From Pseudomonadota bacterium (GTDB lineage: Bacteria > Pseudomonadota > Alphaproteobacteria > Rhizobiales > Xanthobacteraceae): a stretch of 64,000 nt of DNA. The DNA is taken from NCBI GenBank assembly GCA_023435725.1, contig JAEYRD010000097.1, forward strand, positions 1 through 64,000. The letters run 5' to 3'. Shown here in pieces: positions 7,705 to 16,993 of the stretch (within the stretch, counting starts at the first letter, position 1; each line of letters starts with the position of its first letter). Under the pieces are notes generated by a model. It saw nothing but the letters and a program-made list of their open reading frames with translations. It made no database searches and had not been told where the DNA came from. The translations under genes and the position numbers were made by a program.

Positions 7705-9435
7705 ATGGCCATCGCTTCTGCACGATTATCCGAACTCCTCCGCGGCATCAGCCTGCGGCAGGTGCGGCTGGTCTGCGGCGTCATCCTGTTTTCCTATGTG
7801 GTCAGCCATTTCCTCAACCACGCGCTTGGCAACATCTCGGTCGACGCCATGCAGGCCGGGATCTATTACCACATGGCCTTCTGGCAGTTCCTGCCGGTTG
7901 CGGTCGTGTTCTACACGGCGGCGCTGACGCATATGGGGCTCGGCGTCTACGCGCTGTACCAGCGCCGGCAGTTCCGCTGGAAGACGATCGAGCCGCTGCA
8001 GCTCGTGCTCGGCCTGAGCATTCCCGCCCTCGTCATGGCGCATGTCGTCGGTGTACGCCTCGGCCAGACGCTCTTTGGGCACCAGAAGCTCTATCCCCAG
8101 GAGCTCTACGTTTTCTTCGTCGGTGCACCCAATCGGCTCTGGACCATGACGATCCTGCTCGTGATCGCCTGGGTGCATGGCTGCATCGGGATCTATTTCT
8201 GGCTCCGGCTCAAATCGTTCTTCACGCGCGCCGCGCCCTATCTGCTCGCCGCCGCCGTGTTGATCCCGACATTGGCGCTGCTCGGCATCTATCAGGGTGG
8301 CCGCAGCATCGCGGCGGACGCTGACGACGGCGCGTGGCGAACGCACAATCTCGCCCGGCAATTCGGAACCGCGGCCGAAGGCAATACGCTCGAGCGCATC
8401 ACCGACGACCTTACCATCGGCTATTTCGGCCTGCTCGGTCTGGTGCTGCTGGCGCGCGGCGTGCGCGCCTTGCGCGAACGGCGTGGCGGCATGATCGCGC
8501 TGTCCTACGGCAACGGCAAGACGGTGCGCGTACCCAAGGGCCTGTCCGTGCTGGAAGCGAGCCTGCGCCACAACGTGCCGCATGCCAGCGTGTGTGGCGG
8601 CCGTGCCCGCTGCTCGACCTGCCGCATCCGCGTCATCGGCGGTCACAGCGGTCTGCCCGAGCCGTCTCAGCGCGAGGCCTTCGTACTGTCCCGCGTCGGC
8701 ACCACCGATCCATCGATTCGCCTGGCCTGCCAGTTGCGGCCCACGTCCGACCTCTCTTTCTTCCAGCTGTTCACGCCGCACACGCTGACGGGAAATGCCC
8801 AGGCCTCGACGCCGGCACGGATCGGCCAGGAGCGCTATCTCGTCAGCCTGTTCGTGGACATGCGCGGCTCGACGCAACTCGCCGAAAAACGGCTGCCGTT
8901 CGACACCGTCTTCATCGTCAACCGCTTCCTCGGCGCGGTATCGCAGGCCGTGATCGAGCACGGCGGCCAGCCCAACCAGTTCGTCGGCGACGGCATGCTG
9001 GCGCTGTTCGGCCTCACCGCCGATCCGCACACCGCCTGCCGGCAGGCTCTGAGGGCCGCAGCGGGCATCGCCACGCATATCGACGAGCTCAACCAGCTCC
9101 TGAGCCACGATTTGCGTCAGCCGATACGCTTCGGCGTCGGCATTCACGGCGGCGAAGTCATCATCGGCGACATCGGCTATCGCGATCATATCGTCTTCAC
9201 GGCGCTCGGTGACGCCGTCAACGTCGCCGCCCGCCTCCAGGACATGACCAAGACGCTGGCCTGTGAGGCGATCGTCTCGGAGGAAGTCCGCCGCACCGCG
9301 GGCCTCGCCGACGGCGCGCTGCCACAGCAGGAGGTCGCGATCCGCGGGCGCGACGAGCCGATGGCCGTGCGTGTAGTTGCGGATACGAGACAGTTGTCCG
9401 CCCTCGTTGACCGAAGCGAGCGCGTCGCGGCGTAG
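7705..9435 (+). CDS. Membrane-anchored class III adenylate/guanylate cyclase with 2Fe-2S domain
   Basis: A 576-residue three-part protein. Residues 1-260 form about six membrane helices with several His residues (SHFLNH, YYHMAF, THMG, AHVVG) resembling the SDH-type diheme cytochrome b anchor described for the redox-regulated cyclase CyaC of Sinorhizobium meliloti. Residues about 270-355 are a ferredoxin domain with C-x5-C-x2-C (CGGRARCSTC) and a fourth Cys in LACQL. Residues about 375-560 are a class III cyclase domain with both metal Asp residues (FVDMRGST, FVGDGMLALFG) and the NVAAR transition-state pair. The usual substrate-selecting Lys before FxGD is Gln here. It should make a cyclic nucleotide in response to quinone/redox state; product uncertain. 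Confidence 0.88.
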   Translation: MAIASARLSELLRGISLRQVRLVCGVILFSYVVSHFLNHALGNISVDAMQAGIYYHMAFWQFLPVAVVFYTAALTHMGLGVYALYQRRQFRWKTIEPLQLVLGLSIPALVMAHVVGVRLGQTLFGHQKLYPQELYVFFVGAPNRLWTMTILLVIAWVHGCIGIYFWLRLKSFFTRAAPYLLAAAVLIPTLALLGIYQGGRSIAADADDGAWRTHNLARQFGTAAEGNTLERITDDLTIGYFGLLGLVLLARGVRALRERRGGMIALSYGNGKTVRVPKGLSVLEASLRHNVPHASVCGGRARCSTCRIRVIGGHSGLPEPSQREAFVLSRVGTTDPSIRLACQLRPTSDLSFFQLFTPHTLTGNAQASTPARIGQERYLVSLFVDMRGSTQLAEKRLPFDTVFIVNRFLGAVSQAVIEHGGQPNQFVGDGMLALFGLTADPHTACRQALRAAAGIATHIDELNQLLSHDLRQPIRFGVGIHGGEVIIGDIGYRDHIVFTALGDAVNVAARLQDMTKTLACEAIVSEEVRRTAGLADGALPQQEVAIRGRDEPMAVRVVADTRQLSALVDRSERVAA

Positions 9436-9457
9436 AGTCCAGGCTGCGCAGGCAGTG

Positions 9458-9642
9458 CGCTCCCTCTCCCGCTCGCGGGAGAGGGGTGGGGAGAGGGTGT
9501 CTCCGCAACGGGACAGTCCCCTAGAGGAGAAAGCCCTCACCCGGCGCTTCGCCACAGTCGAGGCTCCGCCTCGACGTCCTTAAGAGAACGGCCGCCGAAG
9601 GCGGCCTATGCCTCTCCCGCAAGCGGGAGAGGTCACCGGAGT
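9458..9642. repeat. Family C palindromic repeats, two hairpins
   Basis: Hairpins CTCCCGCTCGCGGGAG (9468 on) and CTCTCCCGCAAGCGGGAGAG (near 9613) bracket a stretch with CACCCGGCGCTTCGCC, AGGCTCCGCCT and GCCGCCGAAGGCGGC hairpins. The 9436-9821 gap holds only this repeat cluster and, after about 9650, the presumed promoter and leader of the sulfite dehydrogenase operon. No coding sequence is visible. Confidence 0.8.
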
Positions 9643-9821
9643 CTGCGGCGCGATTGATCTAACCAACCAAGATCATCGCCGCGTAACACCGGCTTGCTGC
9701 AATGCAGCGGCATGGGCCTGCTGCGAAAGCACGAATTGACTTCATCGGGGGCGTTGCGACAGATGAGCGCGGGATCGCGGTGATGACTGCTGTCCAACAA
9801 AAAGCTCCGGGAGGAGACCAA

Positions 9822-11021
9822 ATGTTCGATCGACGCGACCTGCTCAAAGGAGCGGGCCTTGCTGCAGTTGCCGCCGCACTGACTTCCACCAAAGCGCTGG
9901 CTCTCGACACCGTCACCCTGCCCTTCGCCAATGGCCAACGGCCGCTGGTGAAATATCCGCAGAAGCGGCCAATGATCGGCCTGACCAGCCGGCCGCCACA
10001 GCTCGAGACGCCGTTCGCGGTGTTCAACGACGGGCCGATCACGCCGAACAATGCGTTCTTCGTGCGCTATCACCTCTCGGACCTGCCCTACAATCTCGAC
10101 CCCGACAAGTTCGCGCTCGAGGTCAAGGGCAAGGTCAACAAGCCGCTCAAGCTTTCGCTCAAGGACATGAAGAAGATGAAGGCGACGGAGATCGTCGCCG
10201 TCAACCAGTGCTCCGGCAACAGCCGCGGCTTCTTCGAGCCGCGCGTCGCCGGCGGCCAACTCGCCAACGGCGCGATGGGCAATGCGCGCTGGCGCGGCGT
10301 GCCGCTGAAGGCAGTGCTCGACATGGCGGGCGTGCAGGCCGGCGCCAAGCAGGTGACATTCAACGGCATGGATGGTCCGGTCAGCGACAAGACACCTGAT
10401 TTCGTCAAGGCGCTCGACATCGAGCATGCCACCGACGGCGAGGTGATGCTGGCCTACGGCATGAACGGCGAGGACCTGCCGTTCCTCAACGGCTTTCCGC
10501 TGCGCCTGATCGTGCCTGGCTATTACGGCACCTACTGGGTCAAGCACCTCAACGAGATCACCGTCATCGACAATGTTTATGACGGCTTCTGGATGAAGTC
10601 GGCCTATCGCATTCCGGACACGCCGAACAATGCGGTCGAGCCAGGCACCGCGCCGAAGGCAACGATCCCGATCAACCGTTTCACCATCCGCTCCTTCATC
10701 ACCAGCGTCGGCGACGGCGCCAAGCTGAAGGCGGGAGCTACGACGCTGCGCGGCATCGCCTTCGACGGCGGCAAGGGCATCAAGGACGTGCAGGTCTCCA
10801 CCGACGGCGGCAAGACCTGGTCGAGCGCCAAGCTCGGCAAGGATCTCGGCAAATACTCATTCCGCGAATGGAAGCTGCCGGTGAAGCTCGCAGCCGGCTC
10901 CTACGACCTCAAGGTTCGCGCCACCGGCAACGGCGGCGAGACCCAGCCGGACACGCCGCGCTGGAATCCGGCGGGTTATTTGCGCAACGTCGTCGAAACT
11001 GTTCGCGTCACCGTGGCCTGA
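9822..11021 (+). CDS. sorA: SorA-like periplasmic sulfite dehydrogenase, molybdopterin subunit
   Basis: Sulfite oxidase-family molybdoenzyme of 399 residues. The N-terminus DRRDLLKGAG plus a hydrophobic stretch ending in ALA is a Tat signal, so the enzyme is exported folded with its cofactor. The Moco-binding domain carries the single catalytic cysteine in VNQCSGNSRG (Cys130), followed by the C-terminal Mo-co dimerisation domain. It oxidises sulfite to sulfate and passes electrons to the c-type cytochrome encoded 12 bp downstream, as in SorAB. The ATG at 9822 is preceded by GGAGGAGACCAA, a strong ribosome site; earlier in-frame starts are not needed. Sulfite itself is inferred; other substrates are possible in this family. 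Confidence 0.88.
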   Translation: MFDRRDLLKGAGLAAVAAALTSTKALALDTVTLPFANGQRPLVKYPQKRPMIGLTSRPPQLETPFAVFNDGPITPNNAFFVRYHLSDLPYNLDPDKFALEVKGKVNKPLKLSLKDMKKMKATEIVAVNQCSGNSRGFFEPRVAGGQLANGAMGNARWRGVPLKAVLDMAGVQAGAKQVTFNGMDGPVSDKTPDFVKALDIEHATDGEVMLAYGMNGEDLPFLNGFPLRLIVPGYYGTYWVKHLNEITVIDNVYDGFWMKSAYRIPDTPNNAVEPGTAPKATIPINRFTIRSFITSVGDGAKLKAGATTLRGIAFDGGKGIKDVQVSTDGGKTWSSAKLGKDLGKYSFREWKLPVKLAAGSYDLKVRATGNGGETQPDTPRWNPAGYLRNVVETVRVTVA

Positions 11022-11033
11022 AGGAGAATGATC

Positions 11034-11336
11034 ATGCAGCGCACCGTTCTCCTCGCGATCGCACTTGCCGCCGGCTTCGGCTCAGTGACCGCAGCGCCCG
11101 TCAACTACCAGCTCCCGAACGAGGTCGCCGCCTTCAAGCCCGGTCCCAATATCGAGGTCGTGCAGGGCAATTGCAGCGCCTGCCATTCGGCCGACTACAT
11201 CAAGACGCAGCCGCCGATGAAGGACAGGAAGGGCTTCTGGCAAGCCGAGGTGACCAAGATGATCAAGGTTTACGGCGCACCGATCGACGATGCCGATGTC
11301 GGCAAGATCGTCGATTATCTGGCCGCAACTTATTGA
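11034..11336 (+). CDS. sorB: SorB-like cytochrome c, sulfite dehydrogenase partner
   Basis: Small periplasmic c-type cytochrome, 100 residues with a Sec signal peptide (hydrophobic segment ending SVTA-A). One heme-binding motif CSACH lies near residue 47, and the Met in QPPMKD is the likely sixth ligand. It lies directly behind the SorA-like gene and should accept electrons from it for delivery to the terminal oxidase. Of the two close ATGs, the one at 11034 is chosen because AAGGAG is 7 nt upstream; at 11028 the spacing would be only 1 nt. Confidence 0.9.
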   Translation: MQRTVLLAIALAAGFGSVTAAPVNYQLPNEVAAFKPGPNIEVVQGNCSACHSADYIKTQPPMKDRKGFWQAEVTKMIKVYGAPIDDADVGKIVDYLAATY

Positions 11337-11544
11337 CGGATGGCGCGCGGCGTATGGGACCGGTTGACCGCGAAACGGGCAAAACTGGCAAAAACGCCGC
11401 GAAGTTGAGCGGAATTCGGCGAAATGCCGATGTGGTTTGAGCTACCAAGCCTGCCACATTCCGCGTATCCTGTAGGACCGAACCGGCCGGTTGGCGGGGA
11501 CTGGCGGTTCGAGATCTCGGAGGAAGACCCGCGGAGAAGTCGTG

Positions 11545-11745
11545 ATGGCTAAAGGTACGGTCAAGTGGTTCAACCCGACGAAGGGTTATGGATTTATCCA
11601 GCCTGCGTCGGGGGGCAAGGATGTGTTCGTGCATATCTCGGCAGTGCAGAAAGCCGGCCTGTCCACCCTCAACGAGGGACAGACGGTGGAATACGAAGAG
11701 ATCGCAAACCGGGGCAAGACCTCCGCAGAGAACCTCAAAGTATAA
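11545..11745 (+). CDS. CspA-type cold-shock/RNA chaperone protein
   Basis: Single cold-shock domain of 66 residues, opening MAKGTVKWFNPTKGYGFI. Both nucleic-acid motifs are intact: RNP1 (KGYGFIQP) and RNP2 (VFVHIS). It binds single-stranded RNA/DNA and relieves RNA secondary structure, in the cytoplasm. GGAG lies 8 nt before the ATG. The gene has its own 208-bp upstream space, long enough for the structured 5' leader usual for this family, and is followed by a GC hairpin at 11765-11784 likely to end transcription. One of several paralogues expected in such a genome; cold induction itself cannot be told from sequence. Confidence 0.95.
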   Translation: MAKGTVKWFNPTKGYGFIQPASGGKDVFVHISAVQKAGLSTLNEGQTVEYEEIANRGKTSAENLKV

Positions 11746-11764
11746 GCCCGCCAGCCTTTGCTGC

Positions 11765-11802
11765 CTCCCGGATTGATCCGGGAGCGGGGCCAAGAAAATT
11801 TT
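11765..11802 (+). terminator. Putative intrinsic terminator after the cold-shock gene
   Basis: CTCCCGGAT and ATCCGGGAG form a perfect 9-bp stem with a 2-nt loop at 11765-11784, 20 bp after the cspA-type stop. A short AAAATTTT run follows about 12 bases later rather than immediately, so the termination strength is uncertain. Confidence 0.55.
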
Positions 11803-11915
11803 AGAAGTTGGTCAGTGCATTCGACGACAGGCGTTGCGACTGCACACGGAGAGCTATTTTTCAGCGAAAACCAGTCGATCAACGCCACAGCAATGACAAT
11901 CGCGACGGCACTTCG

Positions 11916-12377
11916 TTAGTCCACCGGCAACGGTGCGTCGCGCTTGATCTCTTCCATCACCGCATAGGTTCGCGTCTCGCGCACGCCTGGCATCGACAAC
12001 AACGTCTCGCCGAGGAAGCGACGATACGCGGTCATGTCGGCAAGCCGCGCCTTCACGAGATAGTCGAAGCCGCCTGCAACCATGTGACACTCCAGCACCT
12101 CGGGCGCGAGCTTCACCGCGTGCGCAAAGCGCTCGAAATTGTCGGGCGTGGTCTTGTCGAGGAGCACCTCGACGAACACCAGAAGCCCAAGGCCGAGACG
12201 GTGCGGGTTGAGCCGCGCACCGTAGCCTTCGACGAAGCCCTCGCGCTGCAATCGCTTCAGCCGCTCGCCGATCGACGTCGGTGACAGCCCGATGCGCTCA
12301 GCGAGCTCGACATTGGCGATTCGCCCATCCTGCTGCAAGATCGAGAGGATTTTCCGGTCAGTCCGGTCAATTTCCAT
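11916..12377 (-). CDS. putR: Lrp/AsnC family regulator, probable proline-responsive PutR
   Basis: Leucine-responsive-type regulator of 153 residues: an N-terminal helix-turn-helix (residues about 1-60, with NVELAERIGLSPTSIGERLKRL) and a C-terminal RAM ligand domain with GGFDYLVKARLADM. It is divergent from putA with a 114-bp space, the arrangement of putR/putA in alphaproteobacteria, where PutR activates putA in the presence of proline. The name is based on that context and family; an ordinary Lrp-like regulator cannot be excluded. The ATG at 12377 is the natural start. Confidence 0.88.
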   Translation of the reverse strand: MEIDRTDRKILSILQQDGRIANVELAERIGLSPTSIGERLKRLQREGFVEGYGARLNPHRLGLGLLVFVEVLLDKTTPDNFERFAHAVKLAPEVLECHMVAGGFDYLVKARLADMTAYRRFLGETLLSMPGVRETRTYAVMEEIKRDAPLPVD

Positions 12378-12491
12378 ATTTTATATGGCCTTCTTGTCAG
12401 GCATCCTCATTTTCTAAGGCAAAACAGCTAATTTGTCTATCGAACTACGGTGATGCGGGCATTATCCTGGATTGCAGCCACAGGACACGCC

Positions 12492-15491
12492 ATGCCGAAC
12501 ATCCCGCCTCCCTTCACCGCTCCCTACGCGCCCGATGACGCTGAGATTGCCGCGCGCCTCTTGCCCTCGGCGCATCTCAGCCCGCCGCAGGAGGCGCGGA
12601 TCGACCGCACCGCGACACGGCTGATCGAGGCGATCCGCAAGCGCGACGACCGGCTCGGCGGAGTCGAGGACATGCTGCGCGAGTTTGCGCTCTCGACCAA
12701 GGAGGGGCTGGCGTTGATGGTGCTGGCCGAAGCGCTGCTGCGCGTGCCCGACGCGCGCACCGCCGACCAGTTCATCGAGGACAAGCTCGGCGAAGGCGAC
12801 TTCATCCACCACGAGACCAAGTCCACGGCCTTCCTGGTCAACGCCTCGGCCTGGGCGCTCGGCCTGTCGGCGCGCGTGATCCAGCCCGGCGAGACGCCCG
12901 ACGGCACCATCGGCCGGCTGGTGAAGCGGCTGGGGGCGCCGGCGGTGCGCAGCGCCACGCGGCAGGCGATGCGGCTGATGGGCAATCATTTCGTGCTCGG
13001 CGAGACCATCGAGCAGGCGCTGGAGCGGGGCCGGCCGCGCTCCGGCCAGAAGCCACGCTACTCCTTCGACATGCTCGGCGAAGCCGCCCGTACGGCGTCC
13101 GATGCGAAGCGCTATTTCGACGCCTATGCCAGCGCGATCGAAACCATCGGCAAGGCGGCAGGCCCCCATCCCCTGCCCGACCGGCCCGGCATCTCCGTCA
13201 AACTCTCGGCGCTGCATCCGCGCTTCGAGGCGATCAGCCGCGACCGAGTGATGGCCGAACTGGTCCCGCTGCTGCTCGATCTGGCGCAGCGCGCCAAGGC
13301 GCATGACCTGAACTTCACTGTCGACGCCGAGGAAGCGGACCGGCTGGAACTATCGCTCGACGTCATCGCGGCAACGCTTGCCGATCCCTCGCTCAAAGGC
13401 TGGGACGGATTTGGCCTCGCGGTCCAGGCCTATCAGAAGCGCGCAAGCGAGGTGATCGACTATATCGACGCGCTGGCCCGCGCGCATGACCGCAAGCTGA
13501 TGGTGCGGCTGGTCAAGGGCGCCTATTGGGACACCGAGATCAAGCGCGCGCAGGAGCGCGGGCTCGACGGCTATCCCGTGTTCACGCGCAAGGCGATGAC
13601 GGATCTGAACTACGTCGCCTGCGCCACGAAGCTGCTCGGCTTACGGCCACGCATCTTCCCGCAATTCGCCACCCACAACGCGCTGACGGTCGCGACCGTG
13701 CTGGAGCTTGCCGCGGGCAGCGGCGGCTTCGAATTCCAGCGCCTGCACGGCATGGGCGAAGCACTCTACGAGCAGCTCGCCAAGGATCACCCCGACATCG
13801 CCTACCGCACCTATGCGCCGGTCGGCAGTCATCGCGACCTGCTCGCCTATCTGGTGCGGCGGCTACTCGAAAACGGCGCCAATTCTTCCTTCGTGGCGCA
13901 GGCGGCGGACTATCGCGTGCCGGTCCCGGCCCTGCTGCAACGTCCGGCGGACGCCGTCGCCCAGCCGCAACAGGCCGCCCATCCCAGGATTCCGCTCCCC
14001 AGCGATCTCTTCGCGCCGGAGCGGCGGAATTCGCGCGGCGTCGAATTCGGCGCGCGCGCCGCGCTCAACCAGTTACTGACAGACGTCAAGGCCGAGGCAG
14101 CCGATCTCAAGCCCATCGCCGATGCAACGCCGGATCAGGCCAATGCGGCAGTGACTGCTGCGCGCGCGGGCTTTGCCGCCTGGAGCCGGACTCCGGCAGC
14201 CACGCGTGCGGCGGCGCTGGAGCAGGCAGCGCATCTGCTGGAGAGCCGGAGCGCCTATTTCATGGCGTTACTGCAAGCCGAAGGCGGCAAGACGCTCGAC
14301 GACGCGTTGTCGGAGCTGCGCGAAGCCACCGACTTCTGCCGCTATTATGCCGCGCAGGGCCGCAAGCTGTTCGGGACCGAGGCCGCAATGCCGGGCCCGA
14401 CCGGCGAGAGCAATGCGCTGGCCATGCGCGGCCGCGGCGTCTTCGTGGCGATCTCGCCCTGGAATTTTCCGCTGGCGATTTTCCTCGGCCAGGTCACGGC
14501 GGCGCTGATGGCCGGCAACAGCGTGGTCGCCAAGCCCGCCGAGCAGACACCGCGCATTGCGCGCGAGGCCGTAGCCCTGCTGCACGAGGCCGGCATCCCG
14601 GAAAGCGCGCTGCATCTCGTCACCGGTGATGGCCGTATCGGCGCGGTGCTGACCGCGCACCCTGACATCGCCGGCGTCGTCTTCACCGGCTCGACCGAGG
14701 TCGCCCGCAGCATCAACCGGACGCTCGCCGCCAAGGACGGCCCGATCGTGCCGCTGATCGCTGAGACCGGCGGCATCAACGCCATGATCGCGGATGCCAC
14801 CGCGCTGCCCGAGCAGGTCGCCGACGATGTCGTCACATCGGCCTTCCGTTCCGCCGGCCAGCGTTGCTCGGCGCTGCGGCTGCTGTTCGTGCAGGAGGAC
14901 GTCGCCGACCGCATGATCGAGATGATCGCGGGCGCCGCTCGTGAACTCCGGATCGGCGACCCCGGCGATGTCGCGACCCATGTCGGTCCGGTGATCGACC
15001 GCGAAGCCAAGCAGCGCCTCGACGCGCACGTTTCACAGATGAAGACGGAGGCGCGGCTGCATTTTGCCGGCACCGCGCCGGAAGGCTGCTTCGTTGCTCC
15101 GCATATCTTCGAGCTCAAGGACGCCGGCCAGCTCACCGAGGAGGTGTTCGGCCCGATCCTCCACCTCGTGCGCTATCGCGCCGAGAACCTCGAACATGTC
15201 CTGCAGGCGATCGAGCGCACCGGCTACGGACTGACCCTCGGCGTCCATTCGCGCATCGACGATACGATCGAGGCGATCATCGATCACGTTCAGGTCGGCA
15301 ACATCTACGTCAACCGCAACATGATCGGCGCCGTGGTCGGCGTGCAGCCATTCGGCGGCAACGGCCTGTCCGGGACCGGCCCGAAGGCCGGCGGCCCGCA
15401 CTATCTCGCGCGCTTTGCGACAGAGCAGACCGTGACGATCAACACCGCGGCGGCCGGCGGCAACGCTGCCCTGCTCGCAGGGGAGGAGTGA
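12492..15491 (+). CDS. putA: Bifunctional proline dehydrogenase/P5C dehydrogenase PutA
   Basis: Minimal-type PutA of 999 residues, the same length as the structurally solved Bradyrhizobium enzyme. The N-terminal half is the FAD-dependent proline dehydrogenase barrel (motifs FTVDAEEADRLELSL, VKGAYWDTEIKRAQ, FATHN). The C-terminal half is an NAD-dependent aldehyde dehydrogenase with SPWNFPLA, FTGSTEVA, the general-base Glu in LIAETGG and the catalytic Cys in SAGQRCSAL. A tunnel between sites channels P5C/glutamate semialdehyde. No N-terminal ribbon-helix-helix, so it does not repress its own gene; the divergent Lrp-type regulator presumably does the control. Start ATG 12492 has AGGA upstream; an ATG at 12450 is less likely given family length. 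Confidence 0.97.
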   Translation: MPNIPPPFTAPYAPDDAEIAARLLPSAHLSPPQEARIDRTATRLIEAIRKRDDRLGGVEDMLREFALSTKEGLALMVLAEALLRVPDARTADQFIEDKLGEGDFIHHETKSTAFLVNASAWALGLSARVIQPGETPDGTIGRLVKRLGAPAVRSATRQAMRLMGNHFVLGETIEQALERGRPRSGQKPRYSFDMLGEAARTASDAKRYFDAYASAIETIGKAAGPHPLPDRPGISVKLSALHPRFEAISRDRVMAELVPLLLDLAQRAKAHDLNFTVDAEEADRLELSLDVIAATLADPSLKGWDGFGLAVQAYQKRASEVIDYIDALARAHDRKLMVRLVKGAYWDTEIKRAQERGLDGYPVFTRKAMTDLNYVACATKLLGLRPRIFPQFATHNALTVATVLELAAGSGGFEFQRLHGMGEALYEQLAKDHPDIAYRTYAPVGSHRDLLAYLVRRLLENGANSSFVAQAADYRVPVPALLQRPADAVAQPQQAAHPRIPLPSDLFAPERRNSRGVEFGARAALNQLLTDVKAEAADLKPIADATPDQANAAVTAARAGFAAWSRTPAATRAAALEQAAHLLESRSAYFMALLQAEGGKTLDDALSELREATDFCRYYAAQGRKLFGTEAAMPGPTGESNALAMRGRGVFVAISPWNFPLAIFLGQVTAALMAGNSVVAKPAEQTPRIAREAVALLHEAGIPESALHLVTGDGRIGAVLTAHPDIAGVVFTGSTEVARSINRTLAAKDGPIVPLIAETGGINAMIADATALPEQVADDVVTSAFRSAGQRCSALRLLFVQEDVADRMIEMIAGAARELRIGDPGDVATHVGPVIDREAKQRLDAHVSQMKTEARLHFAGTAPEGCFVAPHIFELKDAGQLTEEVFGPILHLVRYRAENLEHVLQAIERTGYGLTLGVHSRIDDTIEAIIDHVQVGNIYVNRNMIGAVVGVQPFGGNGLSGTGPKAGGPHYLARFATEQTVTINTAAAGGNAALLAGEE

Positions 15492-15602
15492 GGCGTGGGA
15501 GGAGCGTTGCATCCCGCCGAAACATCGGTCTAATGCTCCCATGACCTGCCCGCGCCAATTCCAGCGCACGGGAAACAACAAGAGCGAGGGAGCAACGCCG
15601 CG

Positions 15603-16808
15603 ATGGAAAAGGGCATTTTTGCAGGGCTCAAGGTTCTGGACTGCGCGAGCTTCATCGCTGCGCCCGCGGCCGCAACCGTGCTGTCGGATTTCGGCGCCGA
15701 CGTCATCAAGATCGAACCGCCCGGCGCCGGCGATCCCTACCGCAATCTGCCCAACCTGCCCGGCTATCCGACCGGCGAGCACAATTTCGCCTGGCTGCTG
15801 GAAGCCCGCAACAAGAAGAGCATCGCGCTCGACCTCTCCAAGCCGGAAGCGCAGGCGGTGCTCTACAAGCTCGTCGAAGAAGCCGACGTCTTCATCACGA
15901 ACATGCCTCCGCCGGTGCGGGCCAAGCTCGGCATCACCCATGACCACCTCGCCCATCTCAACGACCGGCTGATCTACGCCTCCTTCACCGGCTATGGCGA
16001 GAAGGGCGAAGAAGCCAACAAGCCCGGTTTCGACAGCAACGCCTATTGGGCGCGCTCCGGCCTGATGGACCTCGTCCGCGCCGACACCGACACAACGCCG
16101 GCCCGCTCGGTCGCCGGCATGGGCGACCACCCCTGCGCCATGGCGTTCTACGGCGCCATCGTCACCGCGCTTTATCAGCGCGAGAAGACCGGCAAGGGCT
16201 CGCATGTCGCCTCCAACCTGATGGCGAACGGGGTGTGGGCTGCGAGCGTGCTGGCGCAGGCAAAGCTCTGCGGAGCCAAGTTCGGCGAGCGGCGCCCGCG
16301 CGAGCGCGCACTGAACGCGGTGGCCAATCACTACCAGTGCAAGGACGGACGCTGGCTGATCCTGTCGCTGCTCAACGAGGAGCGGCAATGGCCGACGCTT
16401 GCCAAATGCCTTGGCCTCGAAGGCCTCATCGCCGATCCGCGCTTCGCCACCAAGCCCGACCGCCACGCCCGCTCGGTGGAGCTGATCAAGATCTTCGACG
16501 CGACCTTTGCGACCAGGGACCTCGCCGAATGGCGCAAGATCCTCGACGGCAACGGCCTCGTGTTCGGCATCGTCGGCATTCTCGACGACATTCCGAACGA
16601 CAAGCAGATGCTCGACAACGAGGTGCTGGTGCCGTTCGAGAACGACACCATGCTCACCATCTCCAGCCCGATCTGGATCGACGGCGCCAAGAAGGTGCAG
16701 CCGCGCAAGCCGCCCGCCGTCGGCGAGCACAGTGACGAGATTTTGCGCGGGGCGGGATACGACGAGAAGGCGATCAAGCAACTGCGATCGTCGGGGGCGG
16801 TCGGTTAG
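15603..16808 (+). CDS. CaiB/BaiF family (class III) CoA-transferase
   Basis: Class III CoA transferase of 401 residues, a normal full length. The opening segment GLKVLDCASFIAAPAAATVLSDFGADVIKIE is the family N-terminus, and SGLMDLVRAD carries the aspartate expected to form the mixed anhydride/thioester intermediates. It moves CoA between carboxylic acids in the cytoplasm; donor and acceptor are unknown. The ATG is preceded by a purine-rich AGCGAGGGAG about 12 nt away. The gene stands alone between putA and the GST gene, the latter behind a repeat. Confidence 0.92.
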   Translation: MEKGIFAGLKVLDCASFIAAPAAATVLSDFGADVIKIEPPGAGDPYRNLPNLPGYPTGEHNFAWLLEARNKKSIALDLSKPEAQAVLYKLVEEADVFITNMPPPVRAKLGITHDHLAHLNDRLIYASFTGYGEKGEEANKPGFDSNAYWARSGLMDLVRADTDTTPARSVAGMGDHPCAMAFYGAIVTALYQREKTGKGSHVASNLMANGVWAASVLAQAKLCGAKFGERRPRERALNAVANHYQCKDGRWLILSLLNEERQWPTLAKCLGLEGLIADPRFATKPDRHARSVELIKIFDATFATRDLAEWRKILDGNGLVFGIVGILDDIPNDKQMLDNEVLVPFENDTMLTISSPIWIDGAKKVQPRKPPAVGEHSDEILRGAGYDEKAIKQLRSSGAVG

Positions 16809-16828
16809 AGGCGGCGGCGTCGCATCTC

Positions 16829-16945
16829 CGTCATTGCGAGCCAACGGGTCCGCGCGTAGCGCGGCCCGATGACAGGCTCCGCGAAGCAATCCAGACTCCT
16901 ACCGCGGATGCAATGCTGGATTGCTTCGCTGCGCTCGCAATGACG
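16829..16945. repeat. Intergenic palindromic repeat (family B), variant copy
   Basis: Begins CGTCATTGCGAGC and ends GCTGCGCTCGCAATGACG, so the ends are inverted repeats. Internal arms GCGAAGCAATCCAGA and TGGATTGCTTCGC are shared with copies at 21100 and 29438. This copy is longer, with an extra ACGGGTCCGCGCG-type hairpin in the left arm. Confidence 0.85.
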
Positions 16946-16993
16946 ATGCGGGACGATGTAGCTTCATCGCCAATAATCGCCGCGTGAGGTCCC

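Noticed and set aside
7726..9555. Minus-strand frame of 609 codons opposite the cyclase
   Set aside because: Antisense shadow; the plus-strand frame has clear domains.
15496..15511. TGGGAGGAGCGTTGCA as a sigma-54 promoter of the CoA transferase
   Set aside because: The -24 element lacks the conserved CAC, and the distance to the gene is long; much weaker than the two promoters reported.
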